A DNA stretch of 23,875 nt from Spirochaetota bacterium (GTDB taxonomy: Bacteria; Spirochaetota; UBA4802; JAFGJZ01). Below are positions 1 to 7,671 of the stretch, piece after piece (the stretch's first letter is position 1; each line of letters begins with the position of its first letter). Position numbers and translations under genes: made by a program. The stretch is from contig JAEWVM010000233.1 in NCBI GenBank assembly GCA_023396615.1, forward strand, positions 1 through 23,875. The letters run 5' to 3'. The notes under the pieces are model-generated. The model saw nothing but the letters and a program-made list of their open reading frames with translations, was not told the origin of the DNA and ran no database searches.

Positions 1-174
1 GAAAAGAAATTCCATATTCTTTCAAAGAAGCTTATCTGTGTTAACATGAAGATCACAAGTCTTATGGACGTTTTAAACAGTTTAACCGGCGTCGGCGGTG
101 AAGAAATTACTCTCGATGAAACTACAATACGCGACGCGAGAAAATGCATCGATGAGATGATAAGACTCGGCTGA
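1..174 (+). CDS. nadA: Quinolinate synthase NadA, C-terminal end (partial)
   Basis: An open frame enters from the left edge and stops with TGA at 172-174; 57 codons are visible. The piece contains ICVNMK followed by a region ending EEITLDETTIRDARKCIDEM. This matches the end of quinolinate synthase, where the last [4Fe-4S] ligand cysteine sits in a C-x-NMK motif and the protein finishes with a short acidic strand and a helix carrying a Met-Leu/Ile pair. NadA condenses iminoaspartate with dihydroxyacetone phosphate to quinolinate in NAD synthesis. The cysteine at codon 13 would be the third cluster ligand. Only the tail is visible, so the call rests on this motif and the length of the tail. A different Fe-S enzyme is possible but less likely. 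Confidence 0.72.
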   Translation, partial: EKKFHILSKKLICVNMKITSLMDVLNSLTGVGGEEITLDETTIRDARKCIDEMIRLG

Positions 175-189
175 TAAGATTATAAAATA

Positions 190-218
190 TTGACAATTAA
201 GGCCCCCTGCGCTTTAAT
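190..218 (+). promoter_or_regulatory. Putative sigma-70 promoter of the hyd maturation operon
   Basis: TTGACA (190-195) and TTTAAT (213-218) are separated by 17 bases, a near-consensus vegetative promoter. It lies about 70 bases upstream of the first gene of the hydrogenase maturation operon. A start near 225 would give a leader of about 62 nt containing a hairpin (231-250) and a GGAGGA ribosome binding site (275-280). The same bases form a long inverted repeat (193-221), so a DNA-binding regulator could act here, or the match could be a by-product of a terminator for nadA. Confidence 0.55.
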
Positions 219-221
219 TGT
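193..221. terminator. 11-bp inverted repeat: nadA terminator or operator
   Basis: ACAATTAAGGC (193-203) pairs with GCTTTAATTGT (211-221) around a 7-base loop, with one G-U pair, and is followed by TTTTA. It lies 18 bases after the nadA stop, which suits a weak rho-independent terminator. The uridine tract is short. The repeat also coincides with the promoter elements at 190-218, so an operator role is an equally good reading. Confidence 0.45.
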
Positions 222-230
222 TTTATCCGA

Positions 231-250
231 GGAAATGATACGTCGTTTCC
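231..250 (+). other. Leader hairpin with UACG loop ahead of the hyd operon
   Basis: GGAAATGA (231-238) pairs with TCGTTTCC (243-250), eight pairs including one G-U, closing a UACG loop of the stable UNCG class. It lies between the predicted transcription start and the ribosome binding site of the first operon gene. It is not followed by a T run, so it does not look like a terminator. It could stabilise the mRNA 5' end or be bound by a regulator. I do not recognise it as a known riboswitch. Confidence 0.4.
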
Positions 251-286
251 GAAGATTCAAAACATTTCCAATCCGGAGGATTTCTG

Positions 287-559
287 ATGGAGAAGAGAAT
301 CGGTTCAGTCGCGATAGTCGTGACTGACAACATCAACATTTCACGCCTCAATTCCGTTCTGTCCGAACACGCCGATATAATAATCGGACGTATGGGTATT
401 CCGCGCAGGGAAAAATCTCTTCACATTATTTCACTCATCGTCGAGGGCGATACCGATCAGATCGGTTCGCTGACAGGCAAAATAGGAAGACTCCCCGGAA
501 TAGAAGTGAAATCCGTTTTAACAAAATACAAAGAGGATGAAGATGACACAATCAACTGA
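287..559 (+). CDS. TM1266-type putative iron-only hydrogenase system regulator
   Basis: This 90-residue protein has the small ACT/NikR-C-like ferredoxin fold of the TM1266 family. That family is found next to [FeFe]-hydrogenase maturation genes and is described as a putative hydrogenase system regulator. Recognisable parts are the opening RIGSVAIVV strand, the central IIGRMGIP segment, the HIISLIVEGDTDQIGSLTGKIGRLPGIEVKSV core and an acidic tail. It has no DNA-binding domain, so it may act by binding a small ligand or a protein partner. A GGAGGA site at 275-280 lies six bases before the ATG. It is first in the operon, and its 3' end overlaps the start of hydG. How the family works is not settled. 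Confidence 0.85.
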   Translation: MEKRIGSVAIVVTDNINISRLNSVLSEHADIIIGRMGIPRREKSLHIISLIVEGDTDQIGSLTGKIGRLPGIEVKSVLTKYKEDEDDTIN

Positions 560-1928
560 AAAGAATTTTATCGACAGGGAAAAACTCTACGCTCTTTCTG
601 ACGTAAAATATACAGATTCAGAAATCGACTCTATTTTAAACAAGGCTCTCAAGCTCAAAGGAATTTCCGTCGAAGAAGCCGGCAAACTTATCAATGTAAC
701 AGACAGCAAAAACATGGATAAGATCATGAGCGCAGCCGGCAAAGTCAAGGATCTCATCTACGGCAGAAGACTCGTTCTCTTCGCGCCGCTTTATGTCGGC
801 AACAAATGTTCCAACAACTGTCTTTACTGCGCGTTCAGAAAAGACAATAAAGATATCAAGCGAGTAGTGCTTTCCGAAAATGAAATTATTAAAGAAACCG
901 AACTTCTTTTGAAGGAAGGACACAAGCGCGTTCTTCTTATCGGAGGTGAAGCCGGCGAAACACGGCCTGATTATTACATCGATGCAATGCGCGCGATTTA
1001 TTCAGCGAAATATGATAAACATTCCATCCGCCGCGTTAATGTAGAAATCGCACCGATGGAAGTCGCTGAATTCGAAAAATTCGCGAAAGAACAAATCGGA
1101 ACATATATCTGCTTTCAGGAAACTTATGATGAAGTCATTTACAAGGAAGTTCATCCTTCAGGTAAAAAGAAAGATTTCAACTGGCGCCTTTATGTCATGG
1201 ACCGCGCGCTTCAGGGCGGGCTCAACGACGTCGGAATCGGCGCGCTTTTCGGTCTCGCGGATTACCGCTTCGAGACCTTGGCTCTTCTCACTCACGCCAA
1301 TCATCTCGATGAAACATTCGGCGTCGGGCCTCATACAGTAAGCGTTCCGAGAATAGAGCCGGCAACGAATGCTCCGCTTTCGTATCAAGTACCTCATCCT
1401 GTTAGTGATGAAAATTTCAAAAAGATAGTAGCTGTAATACGGCTCTCGCTTCCTTACACCGGAATTATTTTGAGCACGCGCGAAAACGAAACGATACGAA
1501 AGGATCTATTTAATTATGGAATCAGCCAGATAAGCGCCGGAAGCCGGACAAATCCGGGCGGATATTCAGATAATAGTTCAGAAGCTCAGTTCTCACTCGG
1601 AGATCACCGATCGCTTGATGAAGTCATTTCTTCTTTGATCGACGACGGTTACATTCCTTCTTTCTGCACAGGCTGTTACAGAAAAGGGCGCGTCGGAAAA
1701 GATTTCATGGATCTCGCCAAACCGGGCCTCATTCACAAATTCTGTATGCCGAACGGCCTTTTTACATTCAAGGAATATCTTGAAGATTTTGCTTCAGACG
1801 AGACTAAAGCAAAAGGAGAAAAACTTTTAACTAAACTCATCTCCGAAATAGAAGATGCCAAAGTAAAAGAAAAATCTGAATCGGTTATTGCGCAGATTTC
1901 AAACGGCGAGAGGGATATTTATCTTTGA
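543..1928 (+). CDS. hydG: HydG, radical SAM tyrosine lyase of H-cluster maturation
   Basis: HydG cleaves tyrosine to p-cresol and dehydroglycine and turns the latter into the CO and CN- ligands of the Fe(CO)2CN precursor of the [FeFe]-hydrogenase H-cluster. The protein is 461 residues, usual for the family. The SAM cluster motif is CSNNCLYC at residues 89-96. The second, C-terminal cluster motif is complete: CTGC at 375-378 and Cys401, spaced CX2CX22C, which separates HydG from the related ThiH. I chose ATG 543 over the in-frame ATG at 537 because AAGAGG (531-536) then sits six bases upstream; at 537 it would touch the start codon. The gene overlaps the regulator gene by 17 bases and shares one base with hydE. 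Confidence 0.95.
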   Translation: MTQSTEKNFIDREKLYALSDVKYTDSEIDSILNKALKLKGISVEEAGKLINVTDSKNMDKIMSAAGKVKDLIYGRRLVLFAPLYVGNKCSNNCLYCAFRKDNKDIKRVVLSENEIIKETELLLKEGHKRVLLIGGEAGETRPDYYIDAMRAIYSAKYDKHSIRRVNVEIAPMEVAEFEKFAKEQIGTYICFQETYDEVIYKEVHPSGKKKDFNWRLYVMDRALQGGLNDVGIGALFGLADYRFETLALLTHANHLDETFGVGPHTVSVPRIEPATNAPLSYQVPHPVSDENFKKIVAVIRLSLPYTGIILSTRENETIRKDLFNYGISQISAGSRTNPGGYSDNSSEAQFSLGDHRSLDEVISSLIDDGYIPSFCTGCYRKGRVGKDFMDLAKPGLIHKFCMPNGLFTFKEYLEDFASDETKAKGEKLLTKLISEIEDAKVKEKSESVIAQISNGERDIYL

Positions 1929-2932
1929 TGAACTGTAATATAAACTACAGAAAACTTTTTCTGGAAGATAAAGAAAATCTTATAAAAGAAGCGGATCAAA
2001 TATGCCGCGAAATTCACGGAAACAAAGTGTACGTTCGCGGACTGATTGAATTTTCCAATCACTGTTCAATGAACTGCGATTATTGCGGAATACGCCGTGA
2101 AAACCCGAATGTTCACCGCTACCGGATGCTGCCCGAAGAGATTATTGAATCTGCGGTAAACGCATACAAACGCGGGATTAGAACATTTGTTCTTCAGGGC
2201 GGAGAAGATTCTTTTTTTAATGATGATGTTCTATGCCGTATAATAAGCACAATAAAAAATCAGACTAACGGTGAAGCGGCGATTACTCTTTCGGTCGGAA
2301 TTCGACCCCGCGAAAGCTATAAGAGACTCAAAGATGCCGGTGCCGATAGATACTTAATTCGCTTTGAAACCTCTGACGAAACCATCTACGCAAATCTCAA
2401 GTCCGGGCAAAAACTTGAAACGAGACTCAATGCGATCCGCACGATAAAGGATCTCGGTTATGAAACCGGTTCGGGATTCATGGTCAATCTTCCCGGCGAA
2501 ACAGATGAAACAGTAATAAAGAATTGTGAACTCTGCCGCGAGCTCGCGCTTGATATGGTTGGCATAGGACCTTTCATCCCTCATCCCGAAACGCCTTTAG
2601 CTCATGCGGATAAAAAAGGAATCGAGACTGCAGTTAAAGCGGTGGCATTGACGCGCATTCTTCTTCCATACGCGCATATTCCGGCAACAACAGCAGCGGC
2701 AACCATCGAACCTATGGGCCGCGAAATGATGTTTGCAGCGGGAGCAAATGTCGTGATGCCGAACATTACTCCCGAAAAATATAAAAAAGATTATCTTCTG
2801 TATCCCGATAAAATATGCCTTGATGAAGATTTCATAAAATGTCTGGGATGTCTTTCGGGACGCGCAGAATACGCCGGAAAAACAATCGACATGTCAATTG
2901 CAAGCGCATTGACTAAAACGGATAATCATTGA
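1928..2932 (+). CDS. hydE: HydE, radical SAM enzyme of H-cluster maturation
   Basis: HydE acts on the HydG product, an Fe(CO)2CN-cysteine complex, during assembly of the 2Fe subcluster of [FeFe]-hydrogenase. The 334-residue protein carries CSMNCDYC at residues 46-53 (CX3CX2C) for the SAM-binding cluster. It keeps the optional second cluster site, Cys297, Cys305 and Cys308 in CX7CX2C spacing, as in the Thermotoga maritima enzyme; many homologues lack it. The ATG at 1928 overlaps the hydG stop as TGATG, so translation is very likely coupled. A TTG one codon earlier is possible but unnecessary. The gene ends in a second TGATG junction with the lyase gene. Confidence 0.94.
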   Translation: MNCNINYRKLFLEDKENLIKEADQICREIHGNKVYVRGLIEFSNHCSMNCDYCGIRRENPNVHRYRMLPEEIIESAVNAYKRGIRTFVLQGGEDSFFNDDVLCRIISTIKNQTNGEAAITLSVGIRPRESYKRLKDAGADRYLIRFETSDETIYANLKSGQKLETRLNAIRTIKDLGYETGSGFMVNLPGETDETVIKNCELCRELALDMVGIGPFIPHPETPLAHADKKGIETAVKAVALTRILLPYAHIPATTAAATIEPMGREMMFAAGANVVMPNITPEKYKKDYLLYPDKICLDEDFIKCLGCLSGRAEYAGKTIDMSIASALTKTDNH

Positions 2933-4269
2933 TGAAGTACTACTCGCATGAAACGGAAAAAGCGGCGGCTAATTTCGGAATCGGTTTAACTGATCCGGTT
3001 TTGATCAAGTCGTACGCAAAGGTCAAACGTGCCGCGCTATCGGCCGTTCAGAAATGCGAAAAAAGATTTTCGGCTGATGAATTTTCTTCGCTGACTGAAG
3101 CAATACAGGAAATTGAATCGGGTATGTTAGATGATTCATTTATTCTTCCGCTCGAACAGGGCGGCGCCGGAACAAGCATCAACATGAACATCAACGAAGT
3201 CATCGCTTCCCGCGCATCGGAAATTCTTCTCAAAAAATACGGCACTGAAAAAACATTTCACTACATCGACGATATCAATAGATTCCAATCAACAAACGAC
3301 ACCTTCCCCACTGCCGTTACAATCGCAGTGCTCGAAAAACTTGCCGAAATAGAAAACTGTGTCATCGCGTTTCAGCACGCACTGAAGGATTTTGAAAACA
3401 AATATCATGATCTATTATTAACCGGAAGAACAGAACTTCAAAACGCGCTTCCTGTCTTTCTTTCTCAAATCACTGCCGCTTGGACAGGCCCGATAGAACG
3501 CGACAGATGGAGAATACATAAACTGAAGGAACGCTTGCGCACCGTTACGCTTGGCGGAACTGCAATCGGAACAAGTTTTCCTGCAACCCGTGATTATATC
3601 TTTGAAGCCGAAAAATATCTTCGAGAATATACAGGACTCAATCTTTCAAGAAGCCAGAATTTTTCAGATGATATATCAAATCACGACAAATTCGCAGAGT
3701 GCGCTTCTGTTATTAAAATTACCGCACAGAATATTTATAGAATTTGTACGGATATATCTCTTTATACTTCATCATTATGCGGCGAGATGATTCATCCCGA
3801 ACTGCAGTTCGGTTCGACTATAATGGCTGCGAAAACAAATCCCGTGATCTGCGAATTCGCGTCCGGTCTTGCTGTCAGCATCGAGCTGGAATGCGATAAG
3901 GTTTCGCGCTATTCGGAACTTTCGGTTTTTCAGCTGAATTCATATCTGCCTTTCATTTATGCATCGCTTTCAAATGCTTTTGAAAAATCATCTAAAGCTC
4001 TAACTGCACTTTCAGAAAAACTTCTTCCGAAACTTGAGATTAACAGAGAAAGAACCGAAGAAAACCTCTACTCATCAGGAATAATGCTGAACCTTTTTCT
4101 TCCGTACACGGGATATGACAGAATAAAAGAACTTTATCATAAAGCAAAAGAAGCAAAAATAGTAAATAAAGATTCTCTCATCAATTTTCTAAAAAACGAA
4201 GGCATTGATGAAGCAATAATAAATGAAGCACTGAACCCGAATAATTTTACAACTGCAAGGAAATCATAA
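2932..4269 (+). CDS. Aspartase/fumarase-superfamily lyase in the hyd operon
   Basis: This 445-residue enzyme belongs to the fumarase/aspartase superfamily. Visible motifs in order are GAGTSINMNINEVIASRA, QSTNDTFPTA, GRTELQNALP, LGGTAIGTSF and the mobile-loop signature GSTIMAAKTNPV. Aspartate ammonia-lyases of this type are known companions of hydE, hydG and hydF in several anaerobes, so it may supply ammonium or remove a by-product during H-cluster assembly; that role is inferred from context. Two motifs are unusual. The residue that is His in fumarase and Gln in E. coli AspA is Glu here (GRTE), and the loop reads MAAK rather than MPxK. The likely catalytic Ser of the loop is kept. The start shares one base with the hydE stop (TGATG). 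Substrate is uncertain. Confidence 0.8.
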   Translation: MKYYSHETEKAAANFGIGLTDPVLIKSYAKVKRAALSAVQKCEKRFSADEFSSLTEAIQEIESGMLDDSFILPLEQGGAGTSINMNINEVIASRASEILLKKYGTEKTFHYIDDINRFQSTNDTFPTAVTIAVLEKLAEIENCVIAFQHALKDFENKYHDLLLTGRTELQNALPVFLSQITAAWTGPIERDRWRIHKLKERLRTVTLGGTAIGTSFPATRDYIFEAEKYLREYTGLNLSRSQNFSDDISNHDKFAECASVIKITAQNIYRICTDISLYTSSLCGEMIHPELQFGSTIMAAKTNPVICEFASGLAVSIELECDKVSRYSELSVFQLNSYLPFIYASLSNAFEKSSKALTALSEKLLPKLEINRERTEENLYSSGIMLNLFLPYTGYDRIKELYHKAKEAKIVNKDSLINFLKNEGIDEAIINEALNPNNFTTARKS

Positions 4270-5487
4270 ATGAACACACCTTCATCGGAACTTGTTAAAA
4301 TAGTCATCACCGGAATTGTGAATGCCGGAAAGTCATCATTGATTAACAATATTTTTGAACGTGAAATATCAATAGTCGCGCCGGTAGAAGGAACAACTAC
4401 AGACGCCGTAACAAAACGTATAGAACTCGCAGAAGCTGGTCCTGTAACAGTTGTCGATACCGCAGGCCTTGACGATAAAACCGAATTAGGATCTCTCCGC
4501 ATAAAGAAAACACTTCACGAAATCGAAACCGGCGATATAATTATACTAGCGACTCCGCTTAACAAAGCCCCAACAACAACTGAAGATGAAATTCTATTAA
4601 ACGCCGAAAGACAAAGCAAACAAGTAATAATTTGCGCGACATTCGCAGATTTGCTTCATGATGAAGCAAAATTGAAATGGCTCGCCGGAAAAAGTCATAT
4701 TAAAACCGACAACAAAGAAAGTCATACTGCGGCTGAAATAAGAAAGAAACTGATTGCAGCTGCTCATAAAGCTGAAAAAGAAATCACACCGCTCGAAGGG
4801 ATTGTCCGCGAAAATGATCACATACTTCTTGCTGTTCCGCTGGATCTCGCAGCTCCCAAAGGCAGGCTCATTCTTCCGCAGATCGAAACGATACGCGATG
4901 CGCTTGACCGGGACTGTACAATCAGCATCGCAAAAGACCGCGAACTCAGACAGATGTATGAGAACCTTGTCAACAAACCCGATCTCGTCATAACCGATAG
5001 CCAGACTTTCAACAAAACAGCAGCAGACATTGATGCAAATCAGAAACTGACTTCTTTTTCAATTCTTTTCGCAAGAAAAAAAGGAGATCTTTCTCAATAC
5101 CTGAAAGGAATCGGCGCAATCGCAAAAATTCAGCCCAAATCAAAAGTAATGATTGTCGAATCATGTTCGCATCATAAACAGCCGGACGATATCGGCACTG
5201 TAAAAATTCCCCGGCTTTTCAGACAGATGATACAGTCTGATACTGAATTCATATTTGCTCACGGGCTTAAGGATTCTGATGATTACACAGGAATTTCGGC
5301 TGCAATAATATGCGGAGGGTGCATGCAGACAAGAAGACAGATGCTTTCTCATCTCAAACGTCTTGAAGAGAACAACATACCAGTTACAAACTACGGCATT
5401 TTTCTTGCATATGTAAACGGACTGCTTCCGAGAGCAATCGAAGTTTTTCCAGATGAATACGAACTATATAAAGAAACTATGAAATAA
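4270..5487 (+). CDS. hydF: HydF, GTPase scaffold of H-cluster maturation
   Basis: HydF is the GTPase and [4Fe-4S] scaffold on which the 2Fe subcluster is finished before transfer to apo-hydrogenase. The 405-residue protein shows a P-loop GIVNAGKS (15-22), switch I EGTTTD (about 40-45) and DTAG (63-66). Its C-terminal cluster site has Cys299-Ser-His301 and CGGC (348-351), spaced as in the family. Two departures stand out: the base-specificity motif NKxD reads ATFAD, and the His usually preceding the CxxC pair is Ile347. The ATG follows directly on the lyase stop, with AAGGAAA at 4257-4263 as ribosome binding site. The gene ends flush against a convergent kinase gene with no terminator between them. 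Confidence 0.92.
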   Translation: MNTPSSELVKIVITGIVNAGKSSLINNIFEREISIVAPVEGTTTDAVTKRIELAEAGPVTVVDTAGLDDKTELGSLRIKKTLHEIETGDIIILATPLNKAPTTTEDEILLNAERQSKQVIICATFADLLHDEAKLKWLAGKSHIKTDNKESHTAAEIRKKLIAAAHKAEKEITPLEGIVRENDHILLAVPLDLAAPKGRLILPQIETIRDALDRDCTISIAKDRELRQMYENLVNKPDLVITDSQTFNKTAADIDANQKLTSFSILFARKKGDLSQYLKGIGAIAKIQPKSKVMIVESCSHHKQPDDIGTVKIPRLFRQMIQSDTEFIFAHGLKDSDDYTGISAAIICGGCMQTRRQMLSHLKRLEENNIPVTNYGIFLAYVNGLLPRAIEVFPDEYELYKETMK

Positions 5488-7578
5488 TTATAACTCAAAC
5501 CTGATAATATAGCCGAAACCGTTATCACGTATAACATCGAGTTTTCCGCGTATCTGTTCGGTCAGACTCTTTATCAGCTTCATGCCTAGTGTCGATGTCG
5601 AATCAAAAACTACATCACCCGGAATACCTTTTCCATTATCTCGTATCATTACGGTAACTTCTTTGCCGTTTCTTTTCATTGAAATATCTATTTTACCTTT
5701 CGAATCAGGTTCAAACGCATGCTTGACGGAGTTTTGAAGAATTTCATTTATTAGAAGCGATAAAGGCACAGCCTTATCTATCGATGCAACAATAGGATCA
5801 GCATCAACCGAAAATTCTATCATTGATGAATCTGCAACTCCGGATCTGGATATTTCAAATACCAGAGATTTTATATATTCGTCATATTTTATTTCAGCGA
5901 GAGAATCCTCTCTGTAAAGTTTTTCATGAACAAGAGCCATTGTAAAAATTCTATTGATGCTCGAAGATAAAACCTCTTTTGTAAATGCGTCAGGACAAAG
6001 ACGCATTTTATGATTAAGAAGACTGATTATTATCTGAAAATTATTTTTTACCCGATGATGAATTTCTTTAAGATATGTTTCTTTTTCATTGAGCGTTTGC
6101 CGGATATTTTCTTCCATGCGTTTTTTTATTATTATATCAAGCATACCAGAAATAAAAAGATGAAACTGTCTTGAATCCGTCGAATCATATTCATGCTTTT
6201 TATTGCAAACTATCGCCTTACCGAAGATCTGATCACCTGATATCAATGAAACGGTCATTGCCCGGTCTATCTTAATTTTCCGCTCCGGAATCTCAAGTTC
6301 GGTTTTCGCCCTGTTATTGATACTGATTCCGAATGTGGGATCGCCGAAAATCTTTTCCGTAGATATACGCAGATTATTAAACTGACCCGCATCAAGCTGA
6401 AAGCATACTCCGTTTCTGGTACAGATTTTATCATGCCCTTCGAATTCCTTTTCGTCAAAAAAGATCATTCCTATCTCACTGCCGGTCAAAGAAAGTATTT
6501 CATTCATTGAAGCAGAGATAATTTCATCATAACCGTTAAAATGTTTCATGCTGAGATTATACAGAGAATTTAATCTGTCTTCATTCAGCCGTAAAAGACG
6601 TTCTGATTTTTCGGAAATACTCGCATCATGCACAATAAAATATATCTGCGTTTTTCCCTCATTTTCAAAAGGTATGGGATAAATTTCAACTGCACATAAA
6701 GATCCGTCATACTTTCTATGTCTTGCAGTATAATAACTGCACTCACCCTGGATTATTGACTTAAGACGTTTTGCAATTATTTCGAGATCATCTGATTCAA
6801 TATCAGAAATGTAACGCGAATCCTTTCTGAAAAGCAAAGAGCCGTAAAACTCCATTGCCGATTTGTTGTTTTCGATGATTTCGCCGCTTTCATAATCGAG
6901 CAGAAATTTTACTGCGTTGCCTGATTCAAATATTTTTCTGTATTTATCTTCGCTCTTTTCTACCTTCTCGCGCATCTTTTGATAATAAATGATCATCATT
7001 CCCAACGCTATAAACAAATTCAAAAGACCGGTTGTTCCGTATTTTACAGAAAGCAAATTAATCGAATCGCCGAAAATCATAAAATCTGATTTGATTACAG
7101 CCAGAATTAAAAATGATACGCCAACTATATACCGGGCCGGCGATGACTCATCCATGTATGAGATATACATTATACCGATTCCGGCATATACTGCCGAAAG
7201 AAAAATAAAACCAGGGGAAGGAACAGATGAAGAATGGTTGGCAAATAAAAATGTCGAAACAATCATCCAAAGAATTATTATAAAAACCATAAGTCTTGCA
7301 GCTCTTGGCAGACTGCACTTAAGAAAAGAAAGAACTCCTTCTGCAAGAAAATAAGCGCTTAAAATAAGAAAAACAGATTCTAGTGATCCTAAAATACTTA
7401 ATCCGAAGCCCCATAAATTTAACGCAGCAAATATGAGATTTACAAGATATAAGAACCATGATATTGCCCAGAATTTAAGATAATCCTGTCTGTCTGAAAA
7501 ATAAACATAAAGATAGAGACAAAATACCGCAAAAGTATTCACAGCCGTGAAAGTAAGGGATTGATTTAATAAATTCAT
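5488..7578 (-). CDS. Membrane sensor histidine kinase, 7TM-PAS-GAF-HisKA_2 type
   Basis: The 696-residue protein begins with about seven hydrophobic segments (residues ~8-205). A PAS-like domain follows (~210-330), with a GSLCAVEIYPIPF strand pattern, then a GAF-like region (~340-490). Next is an H-box HHRVKNN at 507-513, with His508 the probable phosphoacceptor, and a C-terminal ATPase domain with NEILQNSVKHA, DNGKGIP and TLGMKL motifs. The HHRVKNN signature marks the HisKA_2 class. The N-terminal membrane block resembles no named sensor I can identify, so the signal is unknown. There is no response regulator beside it. ACAGGATA supplies a ribosome binding site and a good promoter lies at 7629-7656. 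The gene converges on hydF with zero bases between stop codons. Confidence 0.88.
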   Translation of the reverse strand: MNLLNQSLTFTAVNTFAVFCLYLYVYFSDRQDYLKFWAISWFLYLVNLIFAALNLWGFGLSILGSLESVFLILSAYFLAEGVLSFLKCSLPRAARLMVFIIILWMIVSTFLFANHSSSVPSPGFIFLSAVYAGIGIMYISYMDESSPARYIVGVSFLILAVIKSDFMIFGDSINLLSVKYGTTGLLNLFIALGMMIIYYQKMREKVEKSEDKYRKIFESGNAVKFLLDYESGEIIENNKSAMEFYGSLLFRKDSRYISDIESDDLEIIAKRLKSIIQGECSYYTARHRKYDGSLCAVEIYPIPFENEGKTQIYFIVHDASISEKSERLLRLNEDRLNSLYNLSMKHFNGYDEIISASMNEILSLTGSEIGMIFFDEKEFEGHDKICTRNGVCFQLDAGQFNNLRISTEKIFGDPTFGISINNRAKTELEIPERKIKIDRAMTVSLISGDQIFGKAIVCNKKHEYDSTDSRQFHLFISGMLDIIIKKRMEENIRQTLNEKETYLKEIHHRVKNNFQIIISLLNHKMRLCPDAFTKEVLSSSINRIFTMALVHEKLYREDSLAEIKYDEYIKSLVFEISRSGVADSSMIEFSVDADPIVASIDKAVPLSLLINEILQNSVKHAFEPDSKGKIDISMKRNGKEVTVMIRDNGKGIPGDVVFDSTSTLGMKLIKSLTEQIRGKLDVIRDNGFGYIIRFEL

Positions 7579-7607
7579 ATATTATCCTGTATTTCAAACA
7601 GAAAAAT

Positions 7608-7620
7608 AGGCTACGAGCCT
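7608..7620 (-). other. Small hairpin at the 5' end of the kinase mRNA
   Basis: AGGCT and AGCCT pair around a three-base loop, followed on the minus strand by ATTTTT. Given the promoter at 7629-7656 with a start near 7622, the hairpin would sit at the very 5' end of the kinase message. It is also 52 bases downstream of the phosphoglycerate mutase stop, so it may serve as a weak terminator for that operon. The stem is only five base pairs. Confidence 0.3.
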
Positions 7621-7628
7621 GTAGATGA

Positions 7629-7656
7629 ATTATACACGCTTAAATTAATAATGCAA
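7629..7656 (-). promoter_or_regulatory. Sigma-70 promoter of the sensor kinase gene
   Basis: On the minus strand TTGCAT (7656-7651) and TATAAT (7634-7629) are separated by 16 bases. The predicted start near 7622 leaves a leader of about 44 nt before the ATG at 7578. The -10 is perfect and the -35 matches at four positions. It lies in the 93-bp gap downstream of the phosphoglycerate mutase gene and gives the kinase its own transcription unit. Confidence 0.6.
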
Positions 7657-7671
7657 GAATCATTTTGATGT

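Noticed and set aside
6989..7354. Plus-strand open frame of 121 codons
   Set aside because: It is antisense to the transmembrane block of the histidine kinase and shows no domain or start signal.
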